Positions 35,891-45,801 of a stretch of 64,000 bases of DNA are shown here, piece by piece. Position numbers and translations under genes: made by a program. The DNA lies in assembly GCF_009498525.1 (NCBI RefSeq), contig NZ_QSNT01000003.1, positions 1,238,222-1,302,221 of the forward strand, read 5' to 3'. Source of the DNA: Rhizobium sp. ICMP 5592 (GTDB taxonomy: Bacteria > Pseudomonadota > Alphaproteobacteria > Rhizobiales > Rhizobiaceae). How positions within the stretch are numbered: the first letter of the stretch is position 1; every line of letters begins with the position of its first letter. The notes beneath the pieces were generated by a model. That model made no database searches. It was not told the DNA's origin and saw nothing but the letters and a program-made list of their open reading frames with translations.

Positions 35891-36994
35891 TCACGCCTTG
35901 CCGAACAATTGGTAGATACGCACGAATGTCGGACGCAGCATATATTCGAGCGCGCCAACGAACAAAATAACGAGACCCTGGATCAGGATGACCATATCCC
36001 GGCTAATGGTTGGTATATCAAAATTAACCATATCGCCGCCTTGGGAAAGGATACCAAACAGGATCGCTGCGAAGATAATACCCAAGGGATGGTTACGGCC
36101 CATAAGCGACACGGCGATGCCAACAAAGCCCGCGCCTGCGACGAACTCGACACCAAGACGGGCCTGCGCGCCCATGACCGGGTTTAGCGCCATCATCCCG
36201 GCCAGACCGCCTGATATCAGCATGGCGATGATGACGGTGCGGGCATAGGGAATGCCGGCATAGACGGCGGCGGTCGGGCTGAGGCCGAGCGTACGCATCT
36301 CATAGCCGAGCTTGGTGCGCCAGATGAGCAGCCAGACGAGGAAGCACATCACCAGCGCGATCAGGAACGAGACGTTGAGCGGCGCGGCGCCGATCGTCGA
36401 GCCGAACATGCTGATCAGCCAATCGAGCTTCGGCAGTTGGCCGCCTTCAAGAAAGGTGCGGCTTTCCGCGGACTGTTTTCCCGGCACGATCAGAACGTGC
36501 GACAGCAGAAAAACCATCAGAGGTGCGCCGATGAAATTGAACATGATCGTCGTGATGACGATATGGCTGCCGCGCTTTGCCTGCATCCAGGCCGGGATAA
36601 AAGCCCATGCCGCACCGAACACCGCAGCGCCAATCATTGCGAACGGCATGGTGACATACCAGGGCACATAATTGTCGAGCGACAGGGCGACCAAGGCAGC
36701 CCCGAGACCACCAATATAGGCCTGGCCTTCCGAGCCTATGTTGAACAAGCCCGCATGGATCGCGACAGCGACGGAAAGACCCGTGAAAATAAAACTCGTG
36801 GCATAGAACAACGTGTAGCTGATGGCCTCGCCACTGCCCAGCGAGCCCTGAACAAGAGAATTCAGGGCGTCGAGAGGACTTTCACCGATGAGCCAGATCA
36901 CCAGACCTGAAACGATAAAAGCTAGCAGCAGATTGATCAGCGGGATCAGGCCGTAGTTGATCCAATTGGGGAGCGGAACGGAAGCGGTACTCAT
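35891..36994 (-). CDS. Nucleoside ABC transporter permease (NupP-like)
   Basis: A 367-residue inner-membrane permease. The start at 36994 (MSTASVPLPNWINYG) is preferred over 37012, which lies almost at the stop of the ATPase gene. It has NIGSEGQAYIGGLGAALVAL and GLSPTAAVYAGIPYART, the family counterparts of the other permease's segments. Spacing is 7 bp from the ATPase gene. Confidence 0.9.
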   Translation of the reverse strand: MSTASVPLPNWINYGLIPLINLLLAFIVSGLVIWLIGESPLDALNSLVQGSLGSGEAISYTLFYATSFIFTGLSVAVAIHAGLFNIGSEGQAYIGGLGAALVALSLDNYVPWYVTMPFAMIGAAVFGAAWAFIPAWMQAKRGSHIVITTIMFNFIGAPLMVFLLSHVLIVPGKQSAESRTFLEGGQLPKLDWLISMFGSTIGAAPLNVSFLIALVMCFLVWLLIWRTKLGYEMRTLGLSPTAAVYAGIPYARTVIIAMLISGGLAGMMALNPVMGAQARLGVEFVAGAGFVGIAVSLMGRNHPLGIIFAAILFGILSQGGDMVNFDIPTISRDMVILIQGLVILFVGALEYMLRPTFVRIYQLFGKA

Positions 36995-37001
36995 CAAGGC
37001 C

Positions 37002-38513
<1,512 letters not shown>

Positions 38514-38549
38514 TACACGGCTCCAGAAATCATAATTCCGGATAAGAAA

Positions 38550-38584
38550 AGGGCGTATGACGTTTTGATGCCGTCATACGCCCT
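38550..38584 (-). terminator. Hairpin with U-rich tail between binding protein and ATPase genes
   Basis: On the minus strand AGGGCGTATGACG pairs with CGTCATACGCCCT around a 9-base loop and is followed by TTTCTTAT. It probably terminates most transcripts after the binding-protein gene, giving excess binding protein. Confidence 0.8.
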
Positions 38585-38593
38585 AGTTTCATA

Positions 38594-39589
38594 TCAGCTC
38601 TTCGGGCAGGCGTTATCGGTCGTGTAGTCGTGCACCTTGATCGTGCCGGCAATGATGCCGGCGGTCGCCTTGTCGACGGCAGACTTGATTTCCGGAGTGA
38701 CGAGCGGCTTGTTGTTGTCGTCCAGGGCGACGCCAACGCCCTCTTCCTTGAGGCCGAGTTCCTGCGTGCCGGGCGTGAACTTGCCAGCCTTGGCATCGGT
38801 GAAGGCGTTATAGACGGCAAGGTCGACGCGCTTGACGACGGAGGTCAGAACCGAACCCGGATGCAGGTAGTTCTGGTTCGAGTCGACGCCGACGGAAAGC
38901 TTCTTGTTGTCGGCAGCCGTCTGCAGCACGCCGAGGCCGGTGGCGCCGGCAGCCGCGTAGATCACGTCGGCACCCTGGTCGATCTGGTTCTTGGTGAGCT
39001 CGCCGCCGCGAACCGGGTCGTTCCAGGCAGCACCGGTCGTGCCGGTCATGTTCTGGAAGACTTCGATCTTGGCGTTGGCGGCGCGGGCGCCTTGCTCGTA
39101 GCCGCATTCGAACTTGCGGATCAGCGGAATGTCCATGCCGCCGACGAAGCCGATCTTGCCGGTCTTGGACGACAGGGCGGCCATGACGCCGGCGAGGTAC
39201 GAGCCCTCATTTTCCTTGAACTTGACGGAGCGGACGTTCGGCAGATCGAGGCTGTCGTCGATCAGAACGAATTCGGTCTTCGGATATTCGGCTGCAACCT
39301 TCTGAAGGGCGGAAGTCCAGGCGAAGGAAACGGCAATAACCGGGTTGAAACCCTTGCTGGCGAAGTTGCGCAGCGCCTGTTCACCCTGGGTGTCGCCGGT
39401 CGGCTCGAAGTCGCGATAGGCGATGCCGGTTTCTTTCTTGAACTTTTCGGCACCGTTATAAGCCGCTTCGTTGAAGGACTTGTCGAACTTGCCGCCGGTG
39501 CCATAGACAATCGCCGGCTTGATGTCGGCCGCAAGCGCCGTTGCCGACATGGCAGCCAAGGCGAAAAGCGTCAAAAGGGATTTTTTCAT
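38594..39589 (-). CDS. BMP-family nucleoside-binding protein
   Basis: A 331-residue periplasmic binding protein (Sec signal MKKSLLTLFALAAMSATALA) of the basic membrane protein/PnrA-like family: KPAIVYGTGGKFDKSFNEAAYNG, VLIDDSLDLPNVRSVKFKENEGSYLAG, VIYAAAGATGLGVLQ. Such proteins bind purine and pyrimidine nucleosides. The ATG at 39589 gives the signal peptide; the upstream extension to 39703 has no support. It is the first gene of the minus-strand uptake and salvage run. Confidence 0.92.
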   Translation of the reverse strand: MKKSLLTLFALAAMSATALAADIKPAIVYGTGGKFDKSFNEAAYNGAEKFKKETGIAYRDFEPTGDTQGEQALRNFASKGFNPVIAVSFAWTSALQKVAAEYPKTEFVLIDDSLDLPNVRSVKFKENEGSYLAGVMAALSSKTGKIGFVGGMDIPLIRKFECGYEQGARAANAKIEVFQNMTGTTGAAWNDPVRGGELTKNQIDQGADVIYAAAGATGLGVLQTAADNKKLSVGVDSNQNYLHPGSVLTSVVKRVDLAVYNAFTDAKAGKFTPGTQELGLKEEGVGVALDDNNKPLVTPEIKSAVDKATAGIIAGTIKVHDYTTDNACPKS

Positions 39590-39938
39590 GAGTTGCAGCC
39601 CTGTTGTTTCTATCTTGTTGGGTCCTCCCGCAAGCCCGTTGACCGGACATGTCTGCGGAACCGCCGGCCTCCCCCGAGGCCAAGCTGGCGCGCATCCTTG
39701 CATGGCTGCACGAAAAATTCACCAGAAATTTTTCAGTTGGTAAAGATTTGTGGGAATTGCCAAAAGCCCGCTCAAAGGGGCTGTTTTTTGGACAATTCTG
39801 CACTCGAACTGCGATTTTATTAGCCAATCAAGCGACGATGGAAGGCGATAACAGCCGCGCCGGAGCGCCTCCGGACGCCGCCAAATTGCATAGCCGGAAC
39901 GGTTTTCAAAGCATGATATCGCGGAAGAACGGCCGGTC
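39590..39938. other. Leader/promoter region of the nucleoside operon
   Basis: About 350 bases without a supported gene. On the minus strand it must hold the promoter and leader of the binding-protein gene. It contains a GGCCTC/GAGGCC stem (about 39665-39681) and the terminator-like hairpin listed at 39765-39789. No known riboswitch consensus could be recognised by eye. Confidence 0.5.
39765..39789. terminator. Terminator-like hairpin in the bmp leader
   Basis: AGCCC and GGGCT arms around 8 bases, with GTTTTTT after it on plus and GGGCTTTTGG on minus. It may be bidirectional; on the minus strand it would lie upstream of the binding-protein gene as a possible attenuator. Confidence 0.4.
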
Positions 39939-40256
39939 TTAGACGCTGAAACGGCCCGCAACCGGCGGCTTCTTGTAGGCAACCATCCACAATAGCAGCG
40001 AGAGCACCAGGAAGACCGCGAAAGCCGGCTGGAACAGCAGCCATTGCATGGCCATGTCGTAGAGGCGCGGATGAATATAATAGGAGATCAACGACTGGAC
40101 GGTGGCGAGCGAGGATGGGCTGACATCCTTCCAGGCATCTCCCATCGGCGTCATAACGACGGCGGAGGCTGCGACCGACTGGATGGAATCGATGGTTCCA
40201 GCAACCACCGCAACCACGAGCGCGACGAGGCTGGCAAAACGCAGCAGGAAACGCAT
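39939..40256 (-). CDS. Small membrane protein, 105 aa
   Basis: The start at 40256 has a strong GGGAGGAG site. Two hydrophobic helices (FLLRFASLVALVVAVVAGTI and AFAVFLVLSLLLWMVAY) flank a loop with DSIQSVAASAVVMTPMGDAW. This is a PRC-free two-helix membrane protein of unknown role. It is transcribed in the same direction as the nucleoside operon but separated by the leader region. Confidence 0.72.
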   Translation of the reverse strand: MRFLLRFASLVALVVAVVAGTIDSIQSVAASAVVMTPMGDAWKDVSPSSLATVQSLISYYIHPRLYDMAMQWLLFQPAFAVFLVLSLLLWMVAYKKPPVAGRFSV

Positions 40257-40489
40257 GAACTCCTCCCGATACTCAATTATCCTCGGCCATATACGCTTGA
40301 CCGGTTGCATTCTTTTTCCATCTTTCTTCTTAGATAAGTTGGGAATCAGACAAGCGCAATGGAGGAGAAGCGCATAGTTTTCTGCTCAGAAGTCAAAAAA
40401 CTGTCAGATTTGGGTTGATCCCAGAAAATTCATCGGTATATATCGCGCCGTTCCCACAATAGCTCCTTCATCGGACGCGAAGTGCAGAT

Positions 40490-40579
40490 GGACAGGTGGC
40501 CGAGTGGTTTAAGGCGCACGCCTGGAACGCGTGTGTACGTGAAAGCGTACCGTGGGTTCGAATCCCACCTTGTCCGCCA
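40490..40579 (+). tRNA. tRNA-Ser (anticodon GGA)
   Basis: A 90-base class II tRNA. The acceptor stem GGACAGG/CTTGTCC has one G-U pair; the anticodon loop CTGGAAC (GGA at 40524-40526) is closed by CACGC/GCGTG; a long variable arm (GTACGTGAAAGCGTAC) marks serine; the T arm is GTGGGTTCGAATCCCAC; CCA is encoded. Confidence 0.97.
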
Positions 40580-40695
40580 TTCTTCTCAAAAGAAGCAGGT
40601 CAGCAAACAGCTGTCGCCAAGGGCCACCGATCCGGGCTTTATGCTTCCATTTCGGTAGCATCCGCGCTCTTCCTTCACCCACCATCCATAGCTCA

Positions 40696-41475
40696 TCAGA
40701 TGAGATGCGGAGCATTTCTGACGATGACATAGGATGCGACGACAAGGACGAGCGCAGCGAATATCCAGTTGAGAGCCCTTGTGTTTGCGGAGAGGCGAGT
40801 GGCCAACAGCATGCCGAGCGCGCCGCCGATGACGCCGCCGAGGATGAACTCGGCGGCCAGCGGCCAGTCCACCAGACCAGCGCTTGCATAGTTGAATGCC
40901 GTCGCAAGACCGAAGGTGCCGACAGCGAGCAAAGACGAGCCGATGGCGCTGATGGTTCGCATGCCCGTGGCGAAGATCAGCGCGGGGACGATAAGAAATC
41001 CGCCACCGATGCCGAAGAAGCCGGACGCCGCACCGGTGGCGATGGCGGCCGCAGCGGTGACGACGCACATGCGCCGGTCGACGGGACGCTGCCGTCCCTG
41101 GGCGTCGCGGCGCGGGCGCAGCATGAGCAATCCCACGGCAACCATCACCAGGCCGAAGAGAAACAACAGGCTCTTGCCGTCCACCAGAAGGCCGAGACTG
41201 GAACCCAGCATCGCGCCCAAAGTTCCGACCAGAGCGAAGACGATGGCGCAGCGCCACCATACATGTCCCTTGCGGGCATGGTTGATGAGATTGGCATAAG
41301 CGTTGATCGAGACGGCCAGCGCGCCCGTGCCGATCGCGACATGCGGATTGGCGACGCCGACCACATAGAGAAGCAGCGGCGTGGCGAGGATCGATCCGCC
41401 GCCACCGATCAGCCCGAGCGAGAAGCCGACGAGTCCGCCGGAGCCGACCGCGGTGAGGATGGAGGCGGCAATCAT
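40696..41475 (-). CDS. TSUP (TauE/SafE-type) membrane transporter
   Basis: A 259-residue inner-membrane protein with about eight hydrophobic segments and two family motifs, GFSLGLIGGGGSILATPLLLY and ASGFFGIGGGFLIVPAL. TSUP proteins move sulfite, thiosulfate or organosulfur anions. The start at 41475 overlaps the preceding gene's stop by 4 bases. As last gene of the bigR/blh run it probably exports sulfite formed from persulfide oxidation. Confidence 0.9.
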   Translation of the reverse strand: MIAASILTAVGSGGLVGFSLGLIGGGGSILATPLLLYVVGVANPHVAIGTGALAVSINAYANLINHARKGHVWWRCAIVFALVGTLGAMLGSSLGLLVDGKSLLFLFGLVMVAVGLLMLRPRRDAQGRQRPVDRRMCVVTAAAAIATGAASGFFGIGGGFLIVPALIFATGMRTISAIGSSLLAVGTFGLATAFNYASAGLVDWPLAAEFILGGVIGGALGMLLATRLSANTRALNWIFAALVLVVASYVIVRNAPHLI

Positions 41476-41912
41476 TGAAGGCTCCTGTCGATCAGCCGAT
41501 CGTGGATAACCATGCCGGCGGCCATGGCGATGACGAACAGAAAAGCCGGCAGCGCTCCCGTCGCAAGCGCCGAGATGGCAGGCCCGGGGCAGAAACCGCC
41601 GAGCCCCCAGCCGATGCCGAAGATCGCCGATCCGATCAATACCTCTTTGTCGATGGCGGCCTTCGACGGCAGATGGAACTGCCGGTCGAGCGCAGGCTTC
41701 GCCATCCGGCGCTGGAGCAGGACGCCCGGCACGGCGACGAACACAGCGCCGCCGAGCACGAATATCAGGCTCGGGTCCCAAAGACCGCTCGCAACATCGA
41801 GGAAGCCGAGGACGCGGGCAGGATCGACCATGCCCGACAGCGACAGGCCGAAGCCGAAGATTGCGCCCGCGACAAGGGCGCCGGCGAGGCGAGCATGGGC
41901 GGAGAGGCTCAT
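41472..41912 (-). CDS. YeeE/YedE half-transporter (second half)
   Basis: A 146-residue membrane protein with four or so helices; GFGLSLSGMVDPARVLGFLD and FGIGWGLGGFCPGPAI carry the conserved cysteine segment of the YeeE/YedE (thiosulfate uptake) family. It overlaps both neighbours by 4 bases. It likely forms a heteromer with the other half encoded immediately upstream. Confidence 0.88.
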   Translation of the reverse strand: MSLSAHARLAGALVAGAIFGFGLSLSGMVDPARVLGFLDVASGLWDPSLIFVLGGAVFVAVPGVLLQRRMAKPALDRQFHLPSKAAIDKEVLIGSAIFGIGWGLGGFCPGPAISALATGALPAFLFVIAMAAGMVIHDRLIDRSLQ

Positions 41913-42316
41913 TTCAATACCCCCATGGCGGTCGCCGTGACGATTCCCGTGGCAAGGAAGACAGCCGTCGCCGCAAATGAACGCCTGGAGAAGCGGGCAA
42001 GGCCGAGAATACCGTGGCCGGAAGTGCAGCCGGAACCCAGGCGCGTGCCTATCCCGACCAACAGGCCGGCAAGGAGCACGATCGGCCATGAGGCGGAGAC
42101 GGTCATGGCCGGCATGTGGCCGAAGGCTGCGACATGCAGAAACGGGCCGGCGAGAAGGCCGGCGATGAAAGCAGCGTTGGGCGCCATGTTATGGCCACCA
42201 AGGAGACGGCCGAGGATGCCGCTAATGCCGGCGATCCGGCCGTTGAGAAGCAAGAGCAGCACCGCCGACAGGCCGAGCAGCATGCCGCCGATAAACGGAA
42301 AAAGGTATGGCGTCAT
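41909..42316 (-). CDS. YeeE/YedE half-transporter (first half)
   Basis: A 135-residue membrane protein with GIGTRLGSGCTSGHGILGLARFS, the sulfur-binding cysteine motif of YeeE-type transporters. Together with the next gene it makes one split transporter for thiosulfate or related sulfur. The gene overlaps bigR and its partner by 4 bases each. Confidence 0.9.
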   Translation of the reverse strand: MTPYLFPFIGGMLLGLSAVLLLLLNGRIAGISGILGRLLGGHNMAPNAAFIAGLLAGPFLHVAAFGHMPAMTVSASWPIVLLAGLLVGIGTRLGSGCTSGHGILGLARFSRRSFAATAVFLATGIVTATAMGVLK

Positions 42317-42654
42317 GCTCGCTTCTCCGGCTGGCAGAAGATACCGTAGAGCGCCTGGATGAGCTGTGCCGCCTTCTCTTCCGTCAGCCGATAGAAGATC
42401 TGCTTGGCTTCACGGCGCGTCTCGACGACATCCGCCTCGCGCAGAACGCCGAGCTGCTGGGACAGCGTGGGCTGGTGAATATCGAGTCTTTCCTCCAGCT
42501 CGCCGACCGAATATTCGCCTTCGGCCAGCGTGCAGGCCAGTATCAGGCGGACAGGATGCGCCAGCGTCTTCAGCAATGAAGCGACTTCGCCGGCCCGGCT
42601 CGCCATGTCCTCGGGCGGGACGGCAGCGCGTGTCGAATTCGCCTTGGTCACCAT
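42313..42654 (-). CDS. bigR: BigR/SqrR-type persulfide-sensing ArsR regulator
   Basis: A 113-residue winged-helix repressor. The DNA-recognition region is YSVGELEERLDIHQPTLSQQLGVLREADVVETRREAKQIFYRL. Cys41 (LILACTL) and Cys107 (IFCQPE) occupy the positions of the two redox cysteines that form a polysulfide or disulfide link in SqrR/BigR; the metal-binding ligands of classical ArsR are absent. It should release DNA when reactive sulfur accumulates. It overlaps the blh stop by 7 bases and likely represses the operon through the palindrome at 43965-43997. Confidence 0.92.
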   Translation of the reverse strand: MVTKANSTRAAVPPEDMASRAGEVASLLKTLAHPVRLILACTLAEGEYSVGELEERLDIHQPTLSQQLGVLREADVVETRREAKQIFYRLTEEKAAQLIQALYGIFCQPEKRA

Positions 42655-43943
42655 GCGGCACCCTCCAATGCGTTGAGCGGGAGTTTGAGGTAACGTCGGC
42701 CGTTGTCCTCAGGCTCCGGCAGCCGACCGCCGCGAATATTCACCTGCAGCGCATGAAGGATCAGCTTCGGCATCGGCAGCGTCTTGTCGCGTGCCTCGCG
42801 GGCCACCACAAAATTCTCCTCGCTCATTCCGGCGATGTGCGGGTTGGCACGCTTCTGCTCGCCGACCGTGCTTTCCCATTTCGCATTTCGCCCACCCGGC
42901 TGGTAATCGTGGCCCGTGAACAGTCGCGTCTCAGCAGGCAGCGACAGGATGCGCTGGATCGACGCCCATAAAACTCGCGCGCTACCGCCGGGAAAATCGG
43001 CGCGGGCCGTACCCGAATCCGGCATGAAGAGCGTATCGTGGACGAAGGCGGCGTCGCCGATGGCATAGGTGACCGAGGCGAGTGTGTGACCGGGCGAGAA
43101 CATGGCGCGACCTTCGAGATTACCGATCCTGAACGTGTCGCCATCTTCGAACAGCCGATCCCATTGAGACCCGTCGACCGCAAACTCCGGCAGGTTGTAG
43201 ATATCCTTCCACAGCCGCTGCACGCCAACGACATGGGCGCCGATCGCCGTCGGCGCGCCAGTCTTCTGCTTGAGATAATCGGCGGCCGAGAAGTGGTCGG
43301 CATGCGGGTGCGTGTCGAAAATCCATTCCACCGTCAGCCCTTCGGTCCGCACGTAACCAAGGATGGCATCAGCATGCGCGGTCGCGGTCGCCCCGGATTT
43401 CTCGTCAAAATCAAGGACGGGATCGACGATGGCGCAGGCCTTTGTCGAGGGATCGCTGACGACATATTGAATGCTGCCGCTACGAGGATCGTAGAAGCCC
43501 TTGACCTTCGGCACGCGCGTATCTTCGCGCACCAGCCAGCGCACCGCACCCGAGATGTCGAAACCGAAATTGCGGCCGAAGCTTTCTACATCCTCACGCT
43601 TCATCCGCCCGTCGAGAACTTCGCCAAGGGCGTAAAGCGTCAAGGCGCGCATTCCGCTCTTGCAGTGGGCAAGGACCGGCCCATGTGCATCCGACAAAGC
43701 TTTTCGGAATGCGTGGACATCCGCCTCCGTAATGGCGGGGCCGGTGACTGGAATGAAACTATAGCCGAGAGAGGCCGCGTGCGCGACCGATGCCTCGGCA
43801 GCATTACCCGGCTGGCCAGGCTCTTCGCCGTCCGGCCGGGCATTGATGATGTGAGCGAAGCCCTGTTTGGCGAGTTCGCCGAAGGCAGTAAGCTCAGGCT
43901 GGGCGGATATTGCCAGATTATCCGTGATTTTGACGAAAGTCAT
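42648..43943 (-). CDS. blh: Blh: persulfide dioxygenase-like MBL protein with DUF442 domain
   Basis: A 431-residue fusion. Residues about 1-110 form the TIGR01244/DUF442 phosphatase-like domain (HCKSGMRALTL); the rest is an ETHE1-like metallo-beta-lactamase fold with DTHPHADHFSAADYL, SPGHTLASVTY and FTGHDYQPGG. Known Blh proteins oxidise glutathione persulfide to sulfite. The start at 43943 has GGAG upstream. It is first in the operon blh-bigR-YeeE-YeeE-TSUP. Confidence 0.92.
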   Translation of the reverse strand: MTFVKITDNLAISAQPELTAFGELAKQGFAHIINARPDGEEPGQPGNAAEASVAHAASLGYSFIPVTGPAITEADVHAFRKALSDAHGPVLAHCKSGMRALTLYALGEVLDGRMKREDVESFGRNFGFDISGAVRWLVREDTRVPKVKGFYDPRSGSIQYVVSDPSTKACAIVDPVLDFDEKSGATATAHADAILGYVRTEGLTVEWIFDTHPHADHFSAADYLKQKTGAPTAIGAHVVGVQRLWKDIYNLPEFAVDGSQWDRLFEDGDTFRIGNLEGRAMFSPGHTLASVTYAIGDAAFVHDTLFMPDSGTARADFPGGSARVLWASIQRILSLPAETRLFTGHDYQPGGRNAKWESTVGEQKRANPHIAGMSEENFVVAREARDKTLPMPKLILHALQVNIRGGRLPEPEDNGRRYLKLPLNALEGAAW

Positions 43944-43964
43944 GGTGACTGCTCCGTGGCAAAT

Positions 43965-43997
43965 ATCAATATACAATTACATATAATGTATATTGAT
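43965..43997. promoter_or_regulatory. Probable BigR operator upstream of blh
   Basis: Perfect 10-bp arms ATCAATATAC and GTATATTGAT 13 bases apart, in very AT-rich DNA 22 bp before blh. An inner palindrome TACAT/ATGTA (43978-43990) overlaps it. This resembles the AT-rich palindromes reported for BigR. Confidence 0.7.
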
Positions 43998-44132
43998 GAC
44001 ACAATCAAGCGCCCGACACCTTTTCGTCAATGCGATCGATACCGCCGACCTGGTCTCGCGAAGCTGCGGCTCTCCATTCGTGATGAGAGCCGGACGACTG
44101 AACACCCGCCTGTATCGATCTCGCTCGCGGTA

Positions 44133-44579
44133 TCACCCGCTACTGAGAGCAACGGCCAGCGCCAAGACAGCACAAGCTTCGATCGCAATCCGCCAACGGC
44201 TCTGTCGCGTCCAGGCCCAGGCAGCCTCTACCTGCGAAGGGCCGGGGTCTTCAGCTTGCTCAAAGCGGAGGGCAGCGGGGATAAAATGAACGAAGGACCA
44301 GGCTCGCGTGATTGCGTGCGCCGCCAGCGCCGCCAGGATGCAATACCTTGCGAAAGGGCTCTGCCAGTTCGCCCACAACGAGACGGCGAGGGCAAGCTCA
44401 TAGGCCGTATGCATCGGAATCCAGAAAAGCTTGCGGTCTATGCCACCTCTTTGGGGCTGGATCAGGTGCGGCAGCCTGGGCCATGTGCGATCGATCAGCA
44501 GGGCCTCGTACAGGCCGCCGCCCAACCCGATCGCGCCGAAAACCATGGCTGCCTGCAGGATGACGGTATGAAAATTCAT
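44133..44579 (-). CDS. Putative four-helix membrane protein, 148 aa
   Basis: Starts at 44579 (MNFHTVILQAAMVFG). Hydrophobic segments lie near 5-25, 65-82, 88-105 and 130-147, with polar loops carrying RTWPRLPHLIQPQRGG. The layout resembles small DUF1772-type membrane proteins, but I cannot confirm the family. It is divergent from a MarR gene; the operator-like repeat in the shared 58-bp gap suggests MarR control. Confidence 0.65.
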   Translation of the reverse strand: MNFHTVILQAAMVFGAIGLGGGLYEALLIDRTWPRLPHLIQPQRGGIDRKLFWIPMHTAYELALAVSLWANWQSPFARYCILAALAAHAITRAWSFVHFIPAALRFEQAEDPGPSQVEAAWAWTRQSRWRIAIEACAVLALAVALSSG

Positions 44580-44612
44580 TGGCGTGATTGTCCAATATGG
44601 GGTAGGGATCAA

Positions 44613-44633
44613 ATATCTTAATTATCGAGATAT
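44613..44633. promoter_or_regulatory. MarR-type operator between membrane protein and marR gene
   Basis: ATATCT and AGATAT arms 9 bases apart, located in the 58-bp divergent gap immediately before the regulator start at 44638. Size and position fit a MarR dimer site. Confidence 0.55.
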
Positions 44634-44637
44634 CAGA

Positions 44638-45099
44638 ATGTCAAGAGAACTCACCCAGACGACTACACGACTGACGGATGCGCTTCGCAAGTCCAGTGCG
44701 CTGGCGTTGATGGTGAGCCACAGCGTCGCGGCGAAGGTCGGCTTGAACATGACCGACCTTGAATGCCTCGATATCATCCGGATGAGCGGAAGCGTGACCG
44801 CCGGCGAGCTGGCGCGCCGGACGGGCCTTTCGACCGGCGCGATGACGACCGCGATCGACCGCCTTGTGCATGCCGGCTATGCGGAACGGCAGGACGACCC
44901 GAACGACAGACGCAGAGTTCTCGTCACGACCCGCGCCGAGCACATGCAGACGCTCTGGCAGATCTATGCGCCCCTGCAGGCCGCGATGGAACGGCTCTAT
45001 GAAGGCTATTCCGAGGATGAATTGCGCACGATAGCAACCTTCATGGAGCAAGCCGCGACGGTTTCCACCACGTTCGCACGAAGCTTGCAGGCGGAATGA
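44638..45099 (+). CDS. MarR-family transcriptional regulator
   Basis: A 153-residue regulator. The wHTH is GSVTAGELARRTGLSTGAMTTAIDRLVHAGYAERQDDPNDRRRV (about 56-100), with the DPNDRRRV wing of MarR proteins. ATG 44638 is chosen; the frame extends upstream into the operator region without support. It probably represses itself and the divergent membrane-protein gene. Confidence 0.9.
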   Translation: MSRELTQTTTRLTDALRKSSALALMVSHSVAAKVGLNMTDLECLDIIRMSGSVTAGELARRTGLSTGAMTTAIDRLVHAGYAERQDDPNDRRRVLVTTRAEHMQTLWQIYAPLQAAMERLYEGYSEDELRTIATFMEQAATVSTTFARSLQAE

Positions 45100-45133
45100 G
45101 CTGCAGGGATCGCCCTGACCTGAGAATGGAGTA

Positions 45134-45760
45134 TCAGCCGGCGGACGTTACTCGGCGATATTTCAGTGCCAGAAGTGCTGCCAGCTCCGCCCTGGATTCG
45201 ACGAGCGCACCGACATCCTGGCGTGCTTTTGCCATCGCCATGGCGCCGGAATAGATGGCGATGACCAGCGTCGCGAGACTGCTTGGCTGGATGTTGCTCG
45301 CACGCCCCGATGCCAGGTCCGCCTGAAATTTTGCGGACAATGCCTCCTGCCAGGCAGCGAAAATATCGTCGAGGGCAAGGCGCATTTCCGGATCATGGGG
45401 GGAGACGTCCATCGCCATGTTGTTGAGCGGACAGCCGGAAACCGAGCCCTTGGGCGCCAGTTCGCCGATGATATCACCGAAAATCAGATCGATGGCGGCC
45501 GGCGCGTCGACACATCTATCCAGCGGCTCGATCCACGTCTGCCGAACAGCGTGGCTCACCCGATCGCGGATAACCGCCAGCCCCAGCGCGCGCTTTGCTG
45601 GAAAATGATGCGCCATCGCCCCGCCGGACACCGAAGCCTTTTCACGGATCTCCAGCATCCCGGTTGCGATGTAACCCTGTTTGACGAAGGCATCATAGGC
45701 CGTGTCGACGATCCGGCGACGCACGCCTTGAGGGTCATTGGTTCTTCCGTTTCCGATCAT
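45134..45760 (-). CDS. TetR-family transcriptional regulator
   Basis: A 208-residue repressor. The N-terminal HTH is RRIVDTAYDAFVKQGYIATGMLEIREKASVSGGAMAHHFPAKRALGLAVI (about 15-65); the C-terminal ligand domain resembles AcuR/YxaF-type TetR proteins. It is divergent from the NIPSNAP gene; two 20-bp operator-like sites lie in between (45802-45846). Confidence 0.9.
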   Translation of the reverse strand: MIGNGRTNDPQGVRRRIVDTAYDAFVKQGYIATGMLEIREKASVSGGAMAHHFPAKRALGLAVIRDRVSHAVRQTWIEPLDRCVDAPAAIDLIFGDIIGELAPKGSVSGCPLNNMAMDVSPHDPEMRLALDDIFAAWQEALSAKFQADLASGRASNIQPSSLATLVIAIYSGAMAMAKARQDVGALVESRAELAALLALKYRRVTSAG

Positions 45761-45801
45761 GCAACTCCGACCAATTTTTCAAGAGAATAGCATCTTGACA
45801 A

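Noticed and set aside
39590..39938. Purine or other known riboswitch in the nucleoside operon leader
   Set aside because: No recognisable consensus core by eye; only generic hairpins are visible.
40490..40579. tRNA-Ser as an integration site for an island to its right
   Set aside because: No integrase gene and no second copy of the tRNA 3' end were seen in the window; the neighbouring sulfide operon is a common rhizobial set.
43038..44621. Plus-strand ORF of 527 codons across blh and the four-helix gene
   Set aside because: Runs through two minus-strand genes and their promoter with the blh operator; composition is not protein-like.
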